Source: Perca fluviatilis (taxonomy: Eukaryota; Chordata; Actinopteri; Perciformes; Percidae). Taken from it: 64,000 nucleotides of DNA. The position numbers and the translations under genes were made by a program. How positions within the stretch are numbered: the stretch's first letter is position 1; each line of letters starts with the position of its first letter. The DNA lies in assembly GCF_010015445.1 (NCBI RefSeq), contig NC_053133.1:24269582-24333581 (forward strand), given 5' to 3'. Positions 32,686 through 46,039 of the stretch are shown one piece after another. Below the pieces are notes generated by a model that saw only the letters and a program-made list of their open reading frames with translations, was not told where the DNA came from and made no database searches.

Positions 32686-34300
32686 CTGTGCTGCGCGAAA
32701 CATACAAACGTGGCACGCATTCACCATTCCTGCACACCGCGGATCTGTGTAATGATGTGTATAACGCGCATGATGTTTGTGATAATGTGTTCGACTGCCC
32801 ACGTTCCAATGATGCTTAATGTACACAGCGAGACAGTTTTTCTCCCTCACACACTCGCACAGAAACAAATAGGCCTAAGTGTATTCATGTGTATCGAAGG
32901 CCTAATGTGTTTTCCAGGCAGTGCATCTCTCTGCTGGGCTTTACACAGAATGATCCACTATACCTGTATTACATTTGCATACATAATAGTCTCACAAACC
33001 TTGTTGGCATTACAGCAACATCTCGACATTTTGGGGAAACAAGCTCATTTGTTTTCTAGTTGAGAGTTAGATCAAAAGACTGGTTCCACTCAAGAGTGGT
33101 ATCAATCTTCTTGTCTTACACTAGGCGAGAAAAACTGTTTGTCTAATGTATGCATAGGTGAAAATGGTTTGATAAATAAGGCATCCGTGCGAGAATATCA
33201 ATGTGTTTCTGCTCTGTGCTCGACGTCAGTGTCGAATAAAGTTGCTCAAACATGAGTAACACGCTTATTCCACCAGGTACAGTGTCCCGTGTAGAACCTA
33301 ATCAATTTGTAACAAATTACTCAATCAATAACTTTTCATATGTCCAAATATGTTTGCTGCAAAAAGTGCAGATACTTGGGATAATACAGATTTAGGAACA
33401 GGCTTAAGAATTAGCCTTTGACTCAAAGCAAAATGACAGTGATGTATTAGCCTAATTAAAATAACTTAATCAGAGCATACTCCTCAAGCTGGTCCAGCTT
33501 AATTTATGGTTCTTGCTCCTAAGATTTCAAATTATAGTGGTCTACAGCAGAACTATAAGGTTTATTATTAGATTTATTTTATTTATTTCTTTTACAGAAA
33601 AACATGTCCCTTCTCTGGGAAAGTCAGACCAATGCTGGCTGCAGGGTAACAAATGAAATTGAGGGTAAAAAGGGGTTTGAGCTGCATGGTGGAAAGTGGA
33701 GTTATCTGGGCCCAAAATTTAGAAGAGTGCATGGGGATTGAAATGTAGCCTCTGACAATGATTGTTTGTCTGCCAAAGTGGCTGCGGGGTAGATAAACAT
33801 ACTGGGCACAGCTAGAGTTTGCAGTATTTGGACTGTTGGTGATTTGTGGTAAAATAGGACGAATTCAGTTTTCTGCACATCGCAACATGTATGTGTTTTT
33901 TTTGTTGTTTAAAGCTGTTTTCCTATAAAGAGCTGATTCAACAGTCACATGGTACTCTATGACACATATATTCATGTATATCCAGAAGTATTGAAGTGAT
34001 CTTGAATTTTTACTTTACTTTTAGGTACCTTGTTGAAACTTTTTCATGACGCACTTATCATTTCCAAATTATACTACAGTAAAAATCTCATAATAAAATC
34101 AAGGTTGCTTTTAGAGATGTCACTTCAGTTCACTTGGATAGAAAAATCTAATAACTAACTTTTTTTTTTTAACTGGTGCCCTGCTGGCAGGTATTCAGTC
34201 AAACTTTCCTGATCAATAATAGTCCTTTCACTAACAAAGACCACGGCAATAAAGATATGGGTTTAGAATAGTTTAATAGATAGCAAGAGTGGAGAGCAGA
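32686..34300. other. Spacer between minisatellite blocks, nothing recognised
   Basis: AT-rich sequence with no supported gene or bounded mobile element. Confidence 0.45.
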
Positions 34301-34319
34301 GATGATGTGGGAGGAAACG

Positions 34320-34960
34320 GATAAAGGGTCTGGATGAAGGGATGAAGGGTGAGGGATGACAAGATGAGGAGATGAAGCAATGAGGGGATGAATGAACGAG
34401 GGTTGAGGTGACATGAAACAAAAAAGGATGATGGTTGAGGGATGAAGGGATGTAGGAATAAAGTTGAGGGATGAGGGGATATAAAACAAAAACGGGATGA
34501 AAGTCGAGAGATGGAGGGATGAGGGGATGGAGGAATGAGGTTCGAGGGATGAGGGGATGAAGGGATGAAGGGATGAAGGGATGAAGGGATGGAGGAATAA
34601 GGTCACGGGACTAGGGGATATAAAACAAAACTTGGATGAGGGTTAAGGGATGAAAGGATGAGGGGATGAAGGGATGAAGGGATGGAGGAATAAGGTCGAG
34701 GGATGAGGTGATATAAAAAAGGGGATGAGGGTCTAGGGATGAAGGGATGAGGCTTGAGGGATAAAATGATATAAACCAAACAAGGATGAGGGTCGAGGGG
34801 TGAAGGGATGAGGCGATAAGGGGATGAAGGGATGGAGGAATAAGGTCAAGAGATGGGGGGATATAAAACAAAAATGGTATGAGGGTCGAGGGAAGGAGGG
34901 AAAAGGGCAATGAGAGGATGAAGAGATGAAGGGCTGAGAGTAGAAGCATTTAGGGGATGA
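34320..34960. repeat. GGATGA-rich minisatellite block 2
   Basis: It uses the same GGGATGA/GGTCGAGGG/ATATAAAACAAAA vocabulary as block 1, in the same orientation, but with less regular higher-order structure. It includes five tandem GATGAAGG units at about 34554-34590. Confidence 0.9.
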
Positions 34961-35430
34961 GGGGAGAAATCAGTGCGGTGGACGGATGGATGGAGGAGAG
35001 CGATGATGGACTGGTTTTAGCTGGAGGCTGTAGGACAGGAGGGAACCGTGGGAGTCCAAACTCTAAGGGCACGGAAATTTTTGGACAGTGAAAATTAAGG
35101 AGTTGTTTGTTTAGCAAAGAAAAGCAACTGCCAGGCTAGAGAGTAATTTCAAGTGTGTTCACGATGTATCCATTAGAGTTAGTCAGCCCTAAAAGTGTTC
35201 AGTTAGCCCAGTTTAACCTGCAGGAGTCTCTGATGGCTATGAGGCCAACACGGTACTATCATTTCAGACTACATGGAAAACTTTATAGTTCCAAAATGTG
35301 GAACATTTTGCTTGGGGCAATTCCCCTATGCTACTGCAATTACCATTACAAACATACATAGAGACAGAGAACATACATACTGTATATTGATGTTGTTGAA
35401 CAAACAACACAGCAAGTTTCCTAAAAAAAT

Positions 35431-35755
35431 AGTTTCGCTTTGCCAGACCTTCCTCCACAGCGCTGCGGAGGAGGGTCTTGCTAGTCAACAAAGCATTCCG
35501 GGATGGGAGAAAAACGTGCTCTGGTTTATTGGAATTTCTTTAAACCAATCACAATTGTCTTGGGCGGTGCTAAGCACCGGACAGAGCTGCGGTGCCGCTG
35601 CAAAATAGCCTCAGGAAGGAACTTGTTTTTGTTGAACGTGTACGTTCAAAAGTTGTTTTAGTCGTGCAACAGAAAACTCTTTGGACAGATTGGACAGATA
35701 GTCTAGGTAGCTGTCTGGATTTACCCTGCAGAGATCTGAGGAGCAGATATCTTAT
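35431..35755 (+). mobile_element. 330-450-bp DNA-transposon-like repeat, copy 1 (right end truncated)
   Basis: It starts AGTTTCGCTTTGCCAGACCT with a hairpin (CCAGACCTTCCTC then GAGGAGGGTCTTG), then the shared GGGATGGGAGAAAAACGTGC, CAAAAGTTGTTTTAGTCGTG and GTCTGGATTTACCCTGCAGA blocks. The same sequence occurs at 48706-49029, 52965-53775 and 54999-55446. It is non-coding. Confidence 0.8.
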
Positions 35756-35849
35756 CTATTAATCTTAATTTTTGTCACGGCAAAACTCTCATATTTTGTG
35801 GACTAAATTTAACCGTAATCTCTGCCGAAACGACAGGCAGCTCTCTGTG

Positions 35850-36061
35850 CTTTGTTTTCTCAAAGTCACCTATTTTCGGGTAACTGAACCACCAACTACC
35901 GCTGATACAACGGAGGTCAGTAGCCCGGGTCACAAAGCTCTGTAGCGGCTTAAACAACTTGCAACTGCCGCTCGGCGTCATGGAGCTCGTAGCCAGCCGG
36001 CATCATGTGACCAGCCGGCGTTCTCCTAATTTTGTAGGATATCATACGTTTTGGTGTGCAT
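35850..36061. repeat. Dispersed repeat fragment (related to about 51500-51640)
   Basis: GTCACCTATTTTCGGGTAAC, AGCTCTGTAGCGG and GCAACTGCCGCTC resemble AGTCACCTATTGGCGG, AGCTCTGTAGCGG and GCAACTGCCGCTC near 51535-51625. The origin is not recognised. Confidence 0.5.
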
Positions 36062-36177
36062 ACATTTTCGTAGCCCATGGGCCCACCACCTGTGGGAGGA
36101 ACCGCTGGGGTCGGGTGCGCTGCCACACGGGGGGCAGTGAAGGTCGGGGGCGTTGACGGACCAGGGTTGCCCAGGGT

Positions 36178-37107
36178 GTGAGGCGCCGGGCGGGTGTGGG
36201 GATACTCACAAGCCCCCGGCTGAGCGCCGCTACGTTGGAGTTTACCCCGGTGGACGAGAGGGTCGCCTCTCTACGCCTGCGGGTGGTGGGGGGGAAAACT
36301 CTGACTGTTGTTTGTGCATATGCACCAAACAGGAGTTCGGAGTATTCGGCCTTCTTGGAGACCTTGAGTGGAGTCCTGTATGGGGCTCCAGTGGGAGACT
36401 CCATTGTTCTGCTGGGGGACTTCAACGCGCACGTGGGCAATGATGGAGACACCTGGAGAGGCGTGATTGGGAGGAACGGCCTCCCTGATCTAAACCAGAG
36501 TGGTTGTTTGTTGTTGGACTTCTGTGCTAGTCATGGATTGTCTATAACGAACACCATGTTCGAACATAGGGATGCTCATAAGTGCACTTGGCACCAGAGC
36601 ACCCTAAGCCAACGGTCAATGATCGATTTTATAATCGTTTCGTCTGATCTGAGGCCGTATGTTTTGGACACTCGGGTGAAGAGAGGGGCGGAGCTGTCAA
36701 CCGATCACCATCTGGTGATGAGTTGGGTCAGGGGGTGGGGGAAGACTCTGGACAGACCTGGTAAGCCCAAACGGGTAGTGCGGGAACGTCTGGATGAGGC
36801 CCCTGTCCGACAGACTTTCAACTCACACCTCCGGCGGCGCTTTTCGTGCATCCCTGTGGAGGCTGGGGGCATTGAACCTGAGTGGACAATGTTCAAAGTT
36901 TCCATTGCTGAAGCTGCGGCGAGGAGCTGTGGTCTTAGGGTCTTAGGTGCCTCAAGGGGCGGTAACCCACGAACACCATGGTGGACACCGGTGGTCAGGG
37001 AAGCCGTCCGACTAAAGAAGGAGTCCTTCCGGGATATGTTATCCCAGAGGACTTCGGAGGCAGTTGCAGGGTACCGGCGGCCGGCGGCTGCAGCCTCTGC
37101 TGCGTGA
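36178..37107 (+). pseudogene. LINE copy 1 endonuclease region
   Basis: This is a 309-codon open frame with AP-endonuclease motifs: [33 protein letters not shown] and [10 protein letters not shown]. The N-terminal catalytic motif is lost with the internal deletion. The frame shifts near its end, and the continuing sequence is readable at 37150-37380 before a stop. Because the N-terminus and frame are broken it is classed as non-functional. Confidence 0.85.
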
Positions 37108-37370
37108 AAGAGGCAAAGCAGCGGGGGTGTGGGAGAAGTTTGAGAAGACATGGAGAAGGACTTTCGGTCGGCACCAAAGTGCTTCTGGAAAACTGTTCGC
37201 CACCTCAGGAGGGGGAAGCGGGGAACCATCCAAGCTGTGTACAGTAAGGAGGGGACACAGTTGACCTCAACTGAGGAGGTAATAGGGCGGTGGAAGGAGC
37301 ACTTTGAGGAACTCCTGAATCCGACTAATACCCCCCTCTATGTTAGCAGCAGCGGGAGGATGACGGGGGA

Positions 37371-38888
37371 TTGTCGTTGATTTCCCGGGCGGAAGTCACT
37401 GATGTAGTCAAACAACTCCACAGTGGCAAAGCCCGGGGGATTGATGAGATCCGGTCCAGAAATGCTCAAGGCTCTGGGTGTGGAGGGGCTGTCCTGGTTG
37501 ACACGTCTCTTCAACATTGCGCGTGGAAGTCTGGAACAGTGCCAAAGGAGTGGCAGACTGGGGTGGTGGTCCAAAAAGGGGACCAGAGGGTGTGTGCCAA
37601 TTACAGGGGTATCACACTTCTCAGCCTCCCTGGTAAAGTCTACTCCAAGGTGCTGGAAAGGAGGGTTCGGCCGATAGTCGAACCTTGGGTTGAAGAGGAA
37701 CAATGTGGATTCCGTCCTGGTCGTGGAACAACGGACCAGATCTTTACTCTCGCAAGGATCCTGGAGGGAGCCTGGGAGTATGCCCAACCAGTCTACATGT
37801 GTTTTGTGGATCTGGAGAAGGAGTATGACCGGGTACCCCGGGAGATACTGTGGGAGGTTGCCGGGGGTGTAGTGGGGTGGGGGTCTCTTCTCAGGGCCAT
37901 CCAATCTCTGTACGACCAAAGTGAGAGCTGTGTCCGGGTTCTCGGCAGTAAGTCGGACTCGTTTCAGGTGAGGGTTGGCCTCCGCCAGGGCTGCGCTTTG
38001 TCACCAATCCTGTTTGTAATATTTATGGACAGGATATCAAGGCGTAGTCGGGGTGGGGAGGGGTTGCAGTTCGGTGGGCTGGGGATCTCATCGCTGTTCT
38101 TTGCAGATGACGTGGTCCTGATGGCATCATCAGCCTGCGACCTTCAGCACTCACTGGATCGGTTCGCAGCCGAGTGTGAAGCGGCTGGGATGAGGATCAG
38201 CACCTCTAAATCTGAGGCCATGGTTCTCAGCAGGAAACCGATGGAATGCCTTCTCCAGGTAGGGAATGAGTCCTTACCTCAAGTGAAGGAGTTCAAGTAC
38301 CTTGGGGTTTTGTTCGCGAGTGAGGGGACAATGGAGCGGGAGATTGGTAGGAGAATCGGCGCAGCCGGTGCGGTATTACATTCAATCTATCGCACCATTG
38401 TGACGAAAAGAGAGCTGAGCCAGAAGGCAAAGCTCTCGATCTACCGGTCAGTTTTCGTTCCTACCCTCACCTATGGTCATGAAGGCTGGGTCATGACCGA
38501 AAGAACGAGATCCAGGGTACAAGCGGCCGAAATGGGTTTCCTCAGGAGGGTGGCTGGCGTCTCCCTTAGAGATAGGGTGAGAAGCTCAGTCATCTGTGAG
38601 GAGCTTGGAGTAGAGCCGCTGCTCCTTCGCGTCAAAAGGAGCCAGTTTAGGTGGTTTGGGCATCTGGTAAGGATGCCCCCTGGGCGCCTCCCTAGGGAGG
38701 TGTTCCAGGCACGTCCAGCTGGGAGTAGGCCTCGGGGAAGACCCAGGAGTAGGTGGAGGGATTATATCTCCAACCTGGCCTGGGAACGCCTTGGGATCCC
38801 CCAGTCAGAGCTGGTTAATGTGGCTCGGGAAAGGGAAGTTTGGGGTCCCCTGCTGGAGCTGCTCCCCCCGCGACCCGACACCGGATAA
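37371..38888 (+). pseudogene. LINE copy 1 reverse transcriptase region (long open frame)
   Basis: This 505-codon uninterrupted frame spans the RT palm and thumb. Visible motifs are NYRGITLLS, QCGFRPGRGTTDQIF, CFVDLEKEYDRV, GLRQGCALSPILF and FFADDVVLMAS (catalytic ADD near residue 245), with a C-terminal RWFGHLVRMPPG block and stop at 38886. Motif A reads EKEYD where copy 2 and related elements read EKAYD. The intended start is lost, so it is an RT fragment of a dead copy rather than a gene. Confidence 0.88.
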
Positions 38889-38925
38889 GCGGAAGAAGAT
38901 GGATGGATGGATGGACATTTTCGTA

Positions 38926-40560
38926 CAATATCATATGGACCCGTTCATGAAAATACGTTGGATTGTTACATAACCATAACCACATGACTGGTTATTTTTA
39001 AAGAATAACTGCATTTTCGACTCTTCGGAGGATAGATTTAATTACATTTTTCATGGAGACAACATGGTTTGTTTGTGATTATTCTTATGTCGACTGAAAC
39101 CAGTAAGACTCGCTCCATATTGAGGAACATGCTCTTTATTAGTTCATCATTTCTCATCTCACTTGCTGTGCAGTGCAGTGCCTGGGCACACATGGAAACC
39201 CATAATTACCAAAGATAACATGCAGAGATTGGTACACATATTTCATAGAGCAAAAGATGATCGATTCATTGGCGTGCTGGGAAGAGGAAATGAATTTCAT
39301 AGAATAAAAGGGTCAGGGAGTTTATTTTGATGTACCCAGCTTAAGTACAGAGGCACTCCTTGTTGCTGTCATTATGTGTGATTACCTTAGATGCCCAAAA
39401 AAGCACTGGGTTAAATGCAGCCAGCAGACACACATATATAGGCAGATATCAGTGGTTTTTAATTATAGAGTTTGCTTTATCAGATTTTATGTTTCTTCGG
39501 TTTGGCAAACATATAAAGTCCTGTTACTGGTTTCTTTATGACCAAAGACAATACTTAAATGATGTTATCTATCTGAGGGCATAATTTCAACTTTAGAGGA
39601 ATATCAACCAGTATATGCTAAAGCAACTAAAGATCCCCCCTTAATTCCTATCTTTTTCCTGTCTGGTTGTTTGTAGTCATCAGCGTTAAAGCTCGATGGT
39701 AATGTAGAGACAAACACAAAGCCAAAAGGTGTGACATATAAAACCCATTTGAACAGGTAGCTGAGGGAGAAAGTGTGATTTCATGCAAACAACGGAAAGA
39801 GGGTCAAAAAAACCAACATAAAAAACAAAAAAGTGCACAAAATTATTATTATTATGTCTCTCAAAATAATTACCCCTGCTTAAAGGTACTTGAAAATGCC
39901 ATTTGTAAACTCTAACTACCGCTTCTACTTTTTAAAAGTGATGCAGCTCGCAACAACCACAACAATTCCACCTTCCAAAGGTCGTTCATGCCTATAGGTG
40001 GATACTCATAATCATAATCATGAGCTATCACTGGAGAATTCTCTCAAAGAACATAGGATTTCTAAAAAGAGTTTACTCGATCCCTTCCTGTTGGAAACAC
40101 GCCCCGTGACCTCGGATTTCCAAGCTCGGAACTTGGGCAACCACCGAGTACCCCAAGCTAAAAATCCAACGTGACTGCTCCGTGCATCAACAGTTATGAT
40201 AGCAGTACTAACATGCAGTTATAACCACTTCTGTGTTATTTGTGTCTCACTAAATCAGTCATACACGAAGCGCTATCCTATCTGTATACATGTTGCTACG
40301 CTGTTTGTATGCACAAAAAAACAGTGTAATGCGTTGTTATAAATAAATAAATTGCTAACAATGGCTAACCTGGCTAGAGCTAATGAAAACAATGAAAATC
40401 CGACTTGTAAATGGAACGCATTCAACTCGGGTGTGATGTCATTCCCAGCTTCAGCTTCCGAGTTCCCAGGTAAATGGAACGCACTATTAGCTCACCCCTC
40501 TCTACAGATCAGTGGGATTCCAAATTGAAACGTTCAACATCCATGTCCAATTGTGAAAGA
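38926..40560. other. Intergenic, no gene recognised
   Basis: AT-rich sequence. Around 40080-40490, AAATGGAACGCA occurs twice with TCCGAGTT/CTCGGA sequence, suggesting an eroded MITE. No termini were defined. Confidence 0.4.
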
Positions 40561-40900
40561 TATAAAGTTATACAAATGAAGATCTTACACAAGGCTTATA
40601 TTACACCACATAAGTTTTAAAAATGCACCCAAAAAACTGGAACTTTGCTGGCATGGCTGTCGTAGGCGTGGTACTTTTATACATTTATTGTGGGCCTGTC
40701 TATCAGCAAAGACATTTTGGACTGAGGTAACATTAAAAATGTTCAAATTTTCTAAATGCCCTATTGTATGTATATTGGGAAGCAGATTGGAAAATATATA
40801 AGCAAGACGTGTACAACTTTTAGTTGCACTAGCCTTTCTCTCAGCAAAGAGAACTATGCTCATGAATTGGAAAACACGCAAAGTATACTGCAATAACAAA
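40560..40900 (+). pseudogene. L1-type LINE ORF2 C-terminal remnant
   Basis: One frame reads CWHGCRRRGTFIHLLWAC, a Cys-His motif typical of the C-terminus of L1 ORF2, followed by FWTEV. Several in-frame stops mark it as degenerate. The matching 3' UTR may be the GTTTCGGGAAATGTTACAA-A-rich stretch at about 41740-41965, separated by the hAT relic. Confidence 0.65.
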
Positions 40901-40909
40901 GATAACTGG

Positions 40910-41735
40910 TTGTAGGAGTTGTAGTTTTTTTCACATGCTGTTGCAACAACTAGTAACGTTAGAAAAACTACAACACTACACCGGATCTAGCTAGACCGGA
41001 AACTAAACAACAGGCACTTGTTTCGGCTTGCGAGCCAGCCAAAGGGTAGTAGGCTAACGTTACGTTTTGAGTGGATGGCGAGTGCGAGACGCCGAAATGG
41101 ATGCCAATAAGATTTTGAATGGAAAGTTTATTTTTAAAAGTTGTCGAGGGGGACAGTAGTTTCACGCATACACAGCCTGTACTCCACGGAGAAAGCAGCC
41201 CAACTGGGACTGCTGCAAAGTGCAAACGCTGTCTCATTAACCGGTGATCACTGGACGTCATTGAGTAGTCAAAATGATTTAGGAGTTACTGCACACTATA
41301 TTGACTATGTATATCAGCATACGGTTTTAGGACTGTGTTGTTTGTATCGTTTTTTGACTGTTTTGGACCATTGTTTTTGTACTGTACAAGCAAAGTGTTA
41401 GTATTACATCTCAGTTAGGCACTTGGAGGAATTGTGCAATAATGACAGAGTCACACCTTTTTCTTTTGTTTACAGTAAATAAATAATAAACAATTACAAA
41501 TCTTAAAGTCAAGTTCATAAAGTAACTTTCTTTGCATTCATTTGATTCCCAATCAAGATACACTGGTAAGAATTGCTTTCCATTGTTAATATGTACTTAA
41601 AAACAGTTCTGAAATGCAAAATAATAAAATTGTATTCATGTGATAAAACATGCGATTAATCGTGATTAACTATGGAAATTTGGCGATTAATCGCAATTAA
41701 AAAAGATTTATCGTTTGACAGCCCTAGAGAATATA
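40910..41735 (+). mobile_element. hAT transposon relic
   Basis: An open frame contains VSLTGDHWTSLSSQNDLGVT followed by AHYID, matching the conserved hAT transposase block. The right end has CGATTAATCG motifs and TTTGACAGCCCTA, a known type of hAT terminus. The left end is not defined. It is heavily deleted and inactive, and appears inserted into the L1 remnant. Confidence 0.7.
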
Positions 41736-42644
41736 TGAACAATAGAGCAACAACTTGATTGCGTAGTATTTGTGTTACATGAATATGAGATTTTGATAAG
41801 TTTTTGTACCAACCCCCCGTCTTCAATGTGTATGTTATTATATTGTATGTCTTTAAGGTACCTTTAAGGTTGTCGCTATTGTCTTTATTGTTTTGATTTT
41901 CTTTTTGTGTCCTTTTTCGTTTCGGGAAATGTTACAAATATTTGAATAAAAAAAGAAAAAGAAAAGAAGAATGGAGATTGGTTTTGGCAGAGTCGTCATT
42001 TTAATTAAAATGCATCAGCACCATTCCACTGATCTTGACTACCTTCAGAAGTAAGTGTTTACTAAGTAACACTAAGCCTACACTACTACACTACTACACT
42101 TCTTTGCCACTACAGCCATCTGTATAATGAGTTCTGCAGATGACTCAGGGTTGCACTTGAAGCTGAGATGAAAAAGAAAAAAAAGAGAGACAGTATGGTA
42201 GCCCACTGGGCTCCTACGCTGTAAAAATGCCAACTCATATTCTTTGGCATTAATAATTTCAAGTAGTTAGACCTTGGACACCTAAGTAATAAGCATTTAA
42301 TCTACGCTGACAAAGACAATAAACCCATGCGGGATGGATGAGGCATGTAATTAGATGCGTTGTTGATTCCCTTCTCGCAAAGTCTCTCTTTTAATGCCGC
42401 CACCTCAGGGAGGTTAGAGAAGCATCGGCAAAGCTTCAGAATGACATCCGGCTGAAGGACGTTTGGTTTTAACAGAGCCAATCTGATAAATGTCAGAAAA
42501 ATAAAACACTAGGACACTTAACAAAGCACCTGCTGCAAAACAGACATTTGAAAAGACGTAGCTCAACTTATGTCAACTCAGTCTGTCTTATCTGATGTAG
42601 CCGAACCAACATGCAAAAAAACATGTGGAGGTACACAAATCATT

Positions 42645-42760
42645 TAAGATAGACTTTATAGACTTTATTAATCCCATACTGGGGAAATTCCTGTGCTACA
42701 GCAGCTCAAAAGAAAAAAATGTACATACATCAGAATAACACAAATATACATTAAGAAGAC
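42645..42760 (-). mobile_element. LINE/SINE 3' tail
   Basis: The minus strand reads GAATTTCCCCAGTATGGGAT followed by TAATAAAGTCTATAAAGTCT, the familiar 3' end of fish CR1/Rex1-like retrotransposons with a short tandem tail. The body is AT-rich and not assignable. Confidence 0.55.
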
Positions 42761-44007
42761 ATAGGAGAAAAAATATACATAAAGTATAAGAAATAGAACA
42801 AATTTAATTAGTTATAATAATAATAGTAATAAAACACCCTTATATAAACAGACAGTATATAGAGAAATGATAGTTTTTTCTCAAATTTTCACTCAAAAGG
42901 GACAGTTGGAACAAAAGTGAAGCCAAGATATTTGACTGTGGAACGACCATTAGTGAATCCAATTTACTGCAAATGGATTTTCTCCTTCTTCACTCTTTTT
43001 AGGTTAACAACTTAGTTTTTTCTGACATTTGGAAGTAGGAGGCTTAATAACAGAACATCCAATAGCTCTACTGTCTGATCCCAACTAGTCATTATAACTA
43101 TAAGATCTCTAAATATCATAGCAAATTTGAGTCTCATTTGTTGCTAAGGGAAGCAACATTATTTTTACATACAGTATATATAAGAAAGCAGACAATGCTG
43201 CAGACAAAATTCACATGCAGCAACTGAGTAGTCAGATTTTTCCATATCCCTCACCTTATTTTGGAACATTGGCTATTTAGGTGGTATTTAGGTGTATTCA
43301 AATTGCACAGTTAAAAAGACTGCCTCAGTGTGGCGGCATATTGCCAGTAGAAAGAAGAAAAAAAAACTTTTCTTATTATAGCATGATAAGCTGCTATGCT
43401 TTCACAACAACACACTTGTTGCTCCTTATGTTGTGTTTTCTCATTATAAAACGACAACGAGAGCCTTTAAAAAAGAGAGGTTTTAGGGCCTCTTCCAGCA
43501 ACGTGCAACTTTTCAGTTAGAGCAGAGATCTTCAACAGGGGTCTGGGACCCCTAGGGGGTCCTCAGAGTCACTGCAGCAAATTGCTCAGTGCATTGAATC
43601 ATAGCTGAAAAATAAGTCAATGAAACGATTAGTCGATTGACAGAAACTAATCTGCAACTGTTTCGATGCACTCATTCAGTCATTTTATAGGCAGAAATGC
43701 CAAACATTGCCTGGTTCATGTTCACTAAATGTGAATGTTTGCCGTTTTTCCTTTCAATGTAAACTGAATAGCTTTGGGTTTTCGACTGCTGGACAAAATA
43801 AGACGTGACGTGATGTGATGTGAAGATGTTACCTTGGGCTCTGAGGAATTATGATGGCCATGCATTTTCACAATTTGTAAGATTGTAAAGATCAATCTAT
43901 TAATCAATAAAGATGAATGCCAGCCTAATCAAGTTCGTTGCAGCCCTACACTGACTGTGTCTAACTCTCTACTGATTTCTTTTTGTAGAGTGTCTTCACT
44001 GCCTGAT
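42761..44007. other. Intergenic, no gene recognised
   Basis: AT-rich sequence. GATTAGTCGATTGACAG-AAACTAAT near 43628-43653 and TTAATCAATAA near 43898 suggest an eroded hAT-like MITE. Confidence 0.35.
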
Positions 44008-44408
44008 TTAAAGGGGAACTGTGTGGATTTTACACATAAAGCTCAGCTTACTTGTCACAGGCAGTTCTACTCAGCCTCTGAAAACAGCTATATAATGTCT
44101 TCTATGGCTCTGGAGGAGCTTTGTTAAGTCATAAAAATAACTCAGTGTTGCCTTGCAGACTATGTAATAGTTGAGCATGAATTTTACAGTAAAAGACCTG
44201 GGCGTTTACCATGGGGAGGGGGTCTATTGAAAAATGCTGTTGAGTCACATATTCAGCGTTTGTGGCGCTTGACTCATACGTCGGAGTATTTTGGCTTCTG
44301 CTGATTTGATTCCGACCATTTTTATTTATTTTTTTAATCTTTGTCTGGTGAGTTGTGAACCCAAAAAAAAAACTTTGTGTAAGTGAAATCACTGGAGAAC
44401 CCCTTTAA
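44008..44408. mobile_element. TTAA-flanked MITE (AAGGGGAAC termini)
   Basis: The left end is TTAAAGGGGAACTGTG and the right end GAGAACCCCTTTAA; TTAA is present on both sides. It is 401 bp, non-coding, and probably mobilised by a piggyBac-like transposase. Confidence 0.65.
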
Positions 44409-44945
44409 AAATGTGAGAGATGTCATTCACTCTAACGTGGATTGCATGCACTGACATCTTTCTAAATGTTTGTCCTTGCAGGGGTTATGTCTGCTCATAT
44501 AGGCATATGTGTCTCTATCATCACGTTGTGCAGTTACTGTAAAGTGAAAGGAGAAACATTATTAGCAACAAGCTAAACTGGGCTTGCACAATTTGCGTCA
44601 CTCACTGCTTATGATCTTCTTTCTCTCTCCTGTGATGTCGGGCCAGCAGCCTGCCCTCTGCACTACCCCGCAAAACTTGGCAAAAAAGATTCTTTACATC
44701 ATATTTCAACACAATAGTGGAGGCATAGACAGCTGTGAAATGTATTGTTTATTCAATATTAAGGTCAGCCAGATAAGCTGTCTAAAATACAACAATAGAG
44801 AGTGTGCATGGAAGAAGCTGCATATTTCAGTTTTTTTTTGCAGAGAAATAAAAAGCAACAGGAAATAAAATAATACAAAAAAAGGGTTATATCTACTTTA
44901 GAGGCATGTCACACTTTTGATGAGAAATCACGCCCGCTGCACTTT

Positions 44946-45684
<739 letters not shown>

Positions 45685-46039
45685 TGAGGAAGTAAACAAA
45701 TCCAAGTTGGCCTCGCTAATGCAAAAAAAGCAAAGAGAGAGACAGCCGTTACATCATACACAGCGATGTCTTTTAAAACAATATAGATTCCTCCCACAGT
45801 CCAAATGCAATGCTTATCATTATGTGTTCAGACTGACAACCTGTCTATTTCTCCTATTGCATGCTCGCGGCAGCTCCATTATCTTGTGAGCCTGTAGAGG
45901 AATAAACAGGGACAGAAATAGATATGGTAGAAAATGGATATGTCATTGAAGGCAAGGTAACCTTTATGTAAGGACTGCTTAATATACAGTTAACACCGCC
46001 ATCTCTTTTTCACCTCTTGATGAAATTAAAATATCGCTA

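Larger units (their letters stand above)
36073..38914 (+). mobile_element. APE-type LINE copy 1, 5'-truncated, with target-site duplication
   Basis: The non-LTR retrotransposon is flanked by ACATTTTCGTA at 36062-36072 and 38915-38925. It ends with a very short 3' UTR and (GATG)n, GATAAGCGGAAGAAGATGG then ATGG units, as in teleost RTE/Rex3-like LINEs; the clade is inferred. Compared with the copy at 59265, it lacks the first roughly 330 bases and has an internal deletion of about 190 bases near 36170, removing the start of the endonuclease. The coding region is broken between endonuclease and RT (about 37090-37370). Confidence 0.9.

Noticed and set aside
31564..34949. Long minus-strand open frames rich in Pro, His, Ser and Ile
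   Set aside because: They are translations of the GGATGA minisatellite; several frames are open at once because stops are rare in the repeat.
37371..38888. 505-codon RT frame as a domesticated host gene
   Set aside because: It sits inside a LINE bounded by target-site duplications and lacks a natural start and upstream exons.
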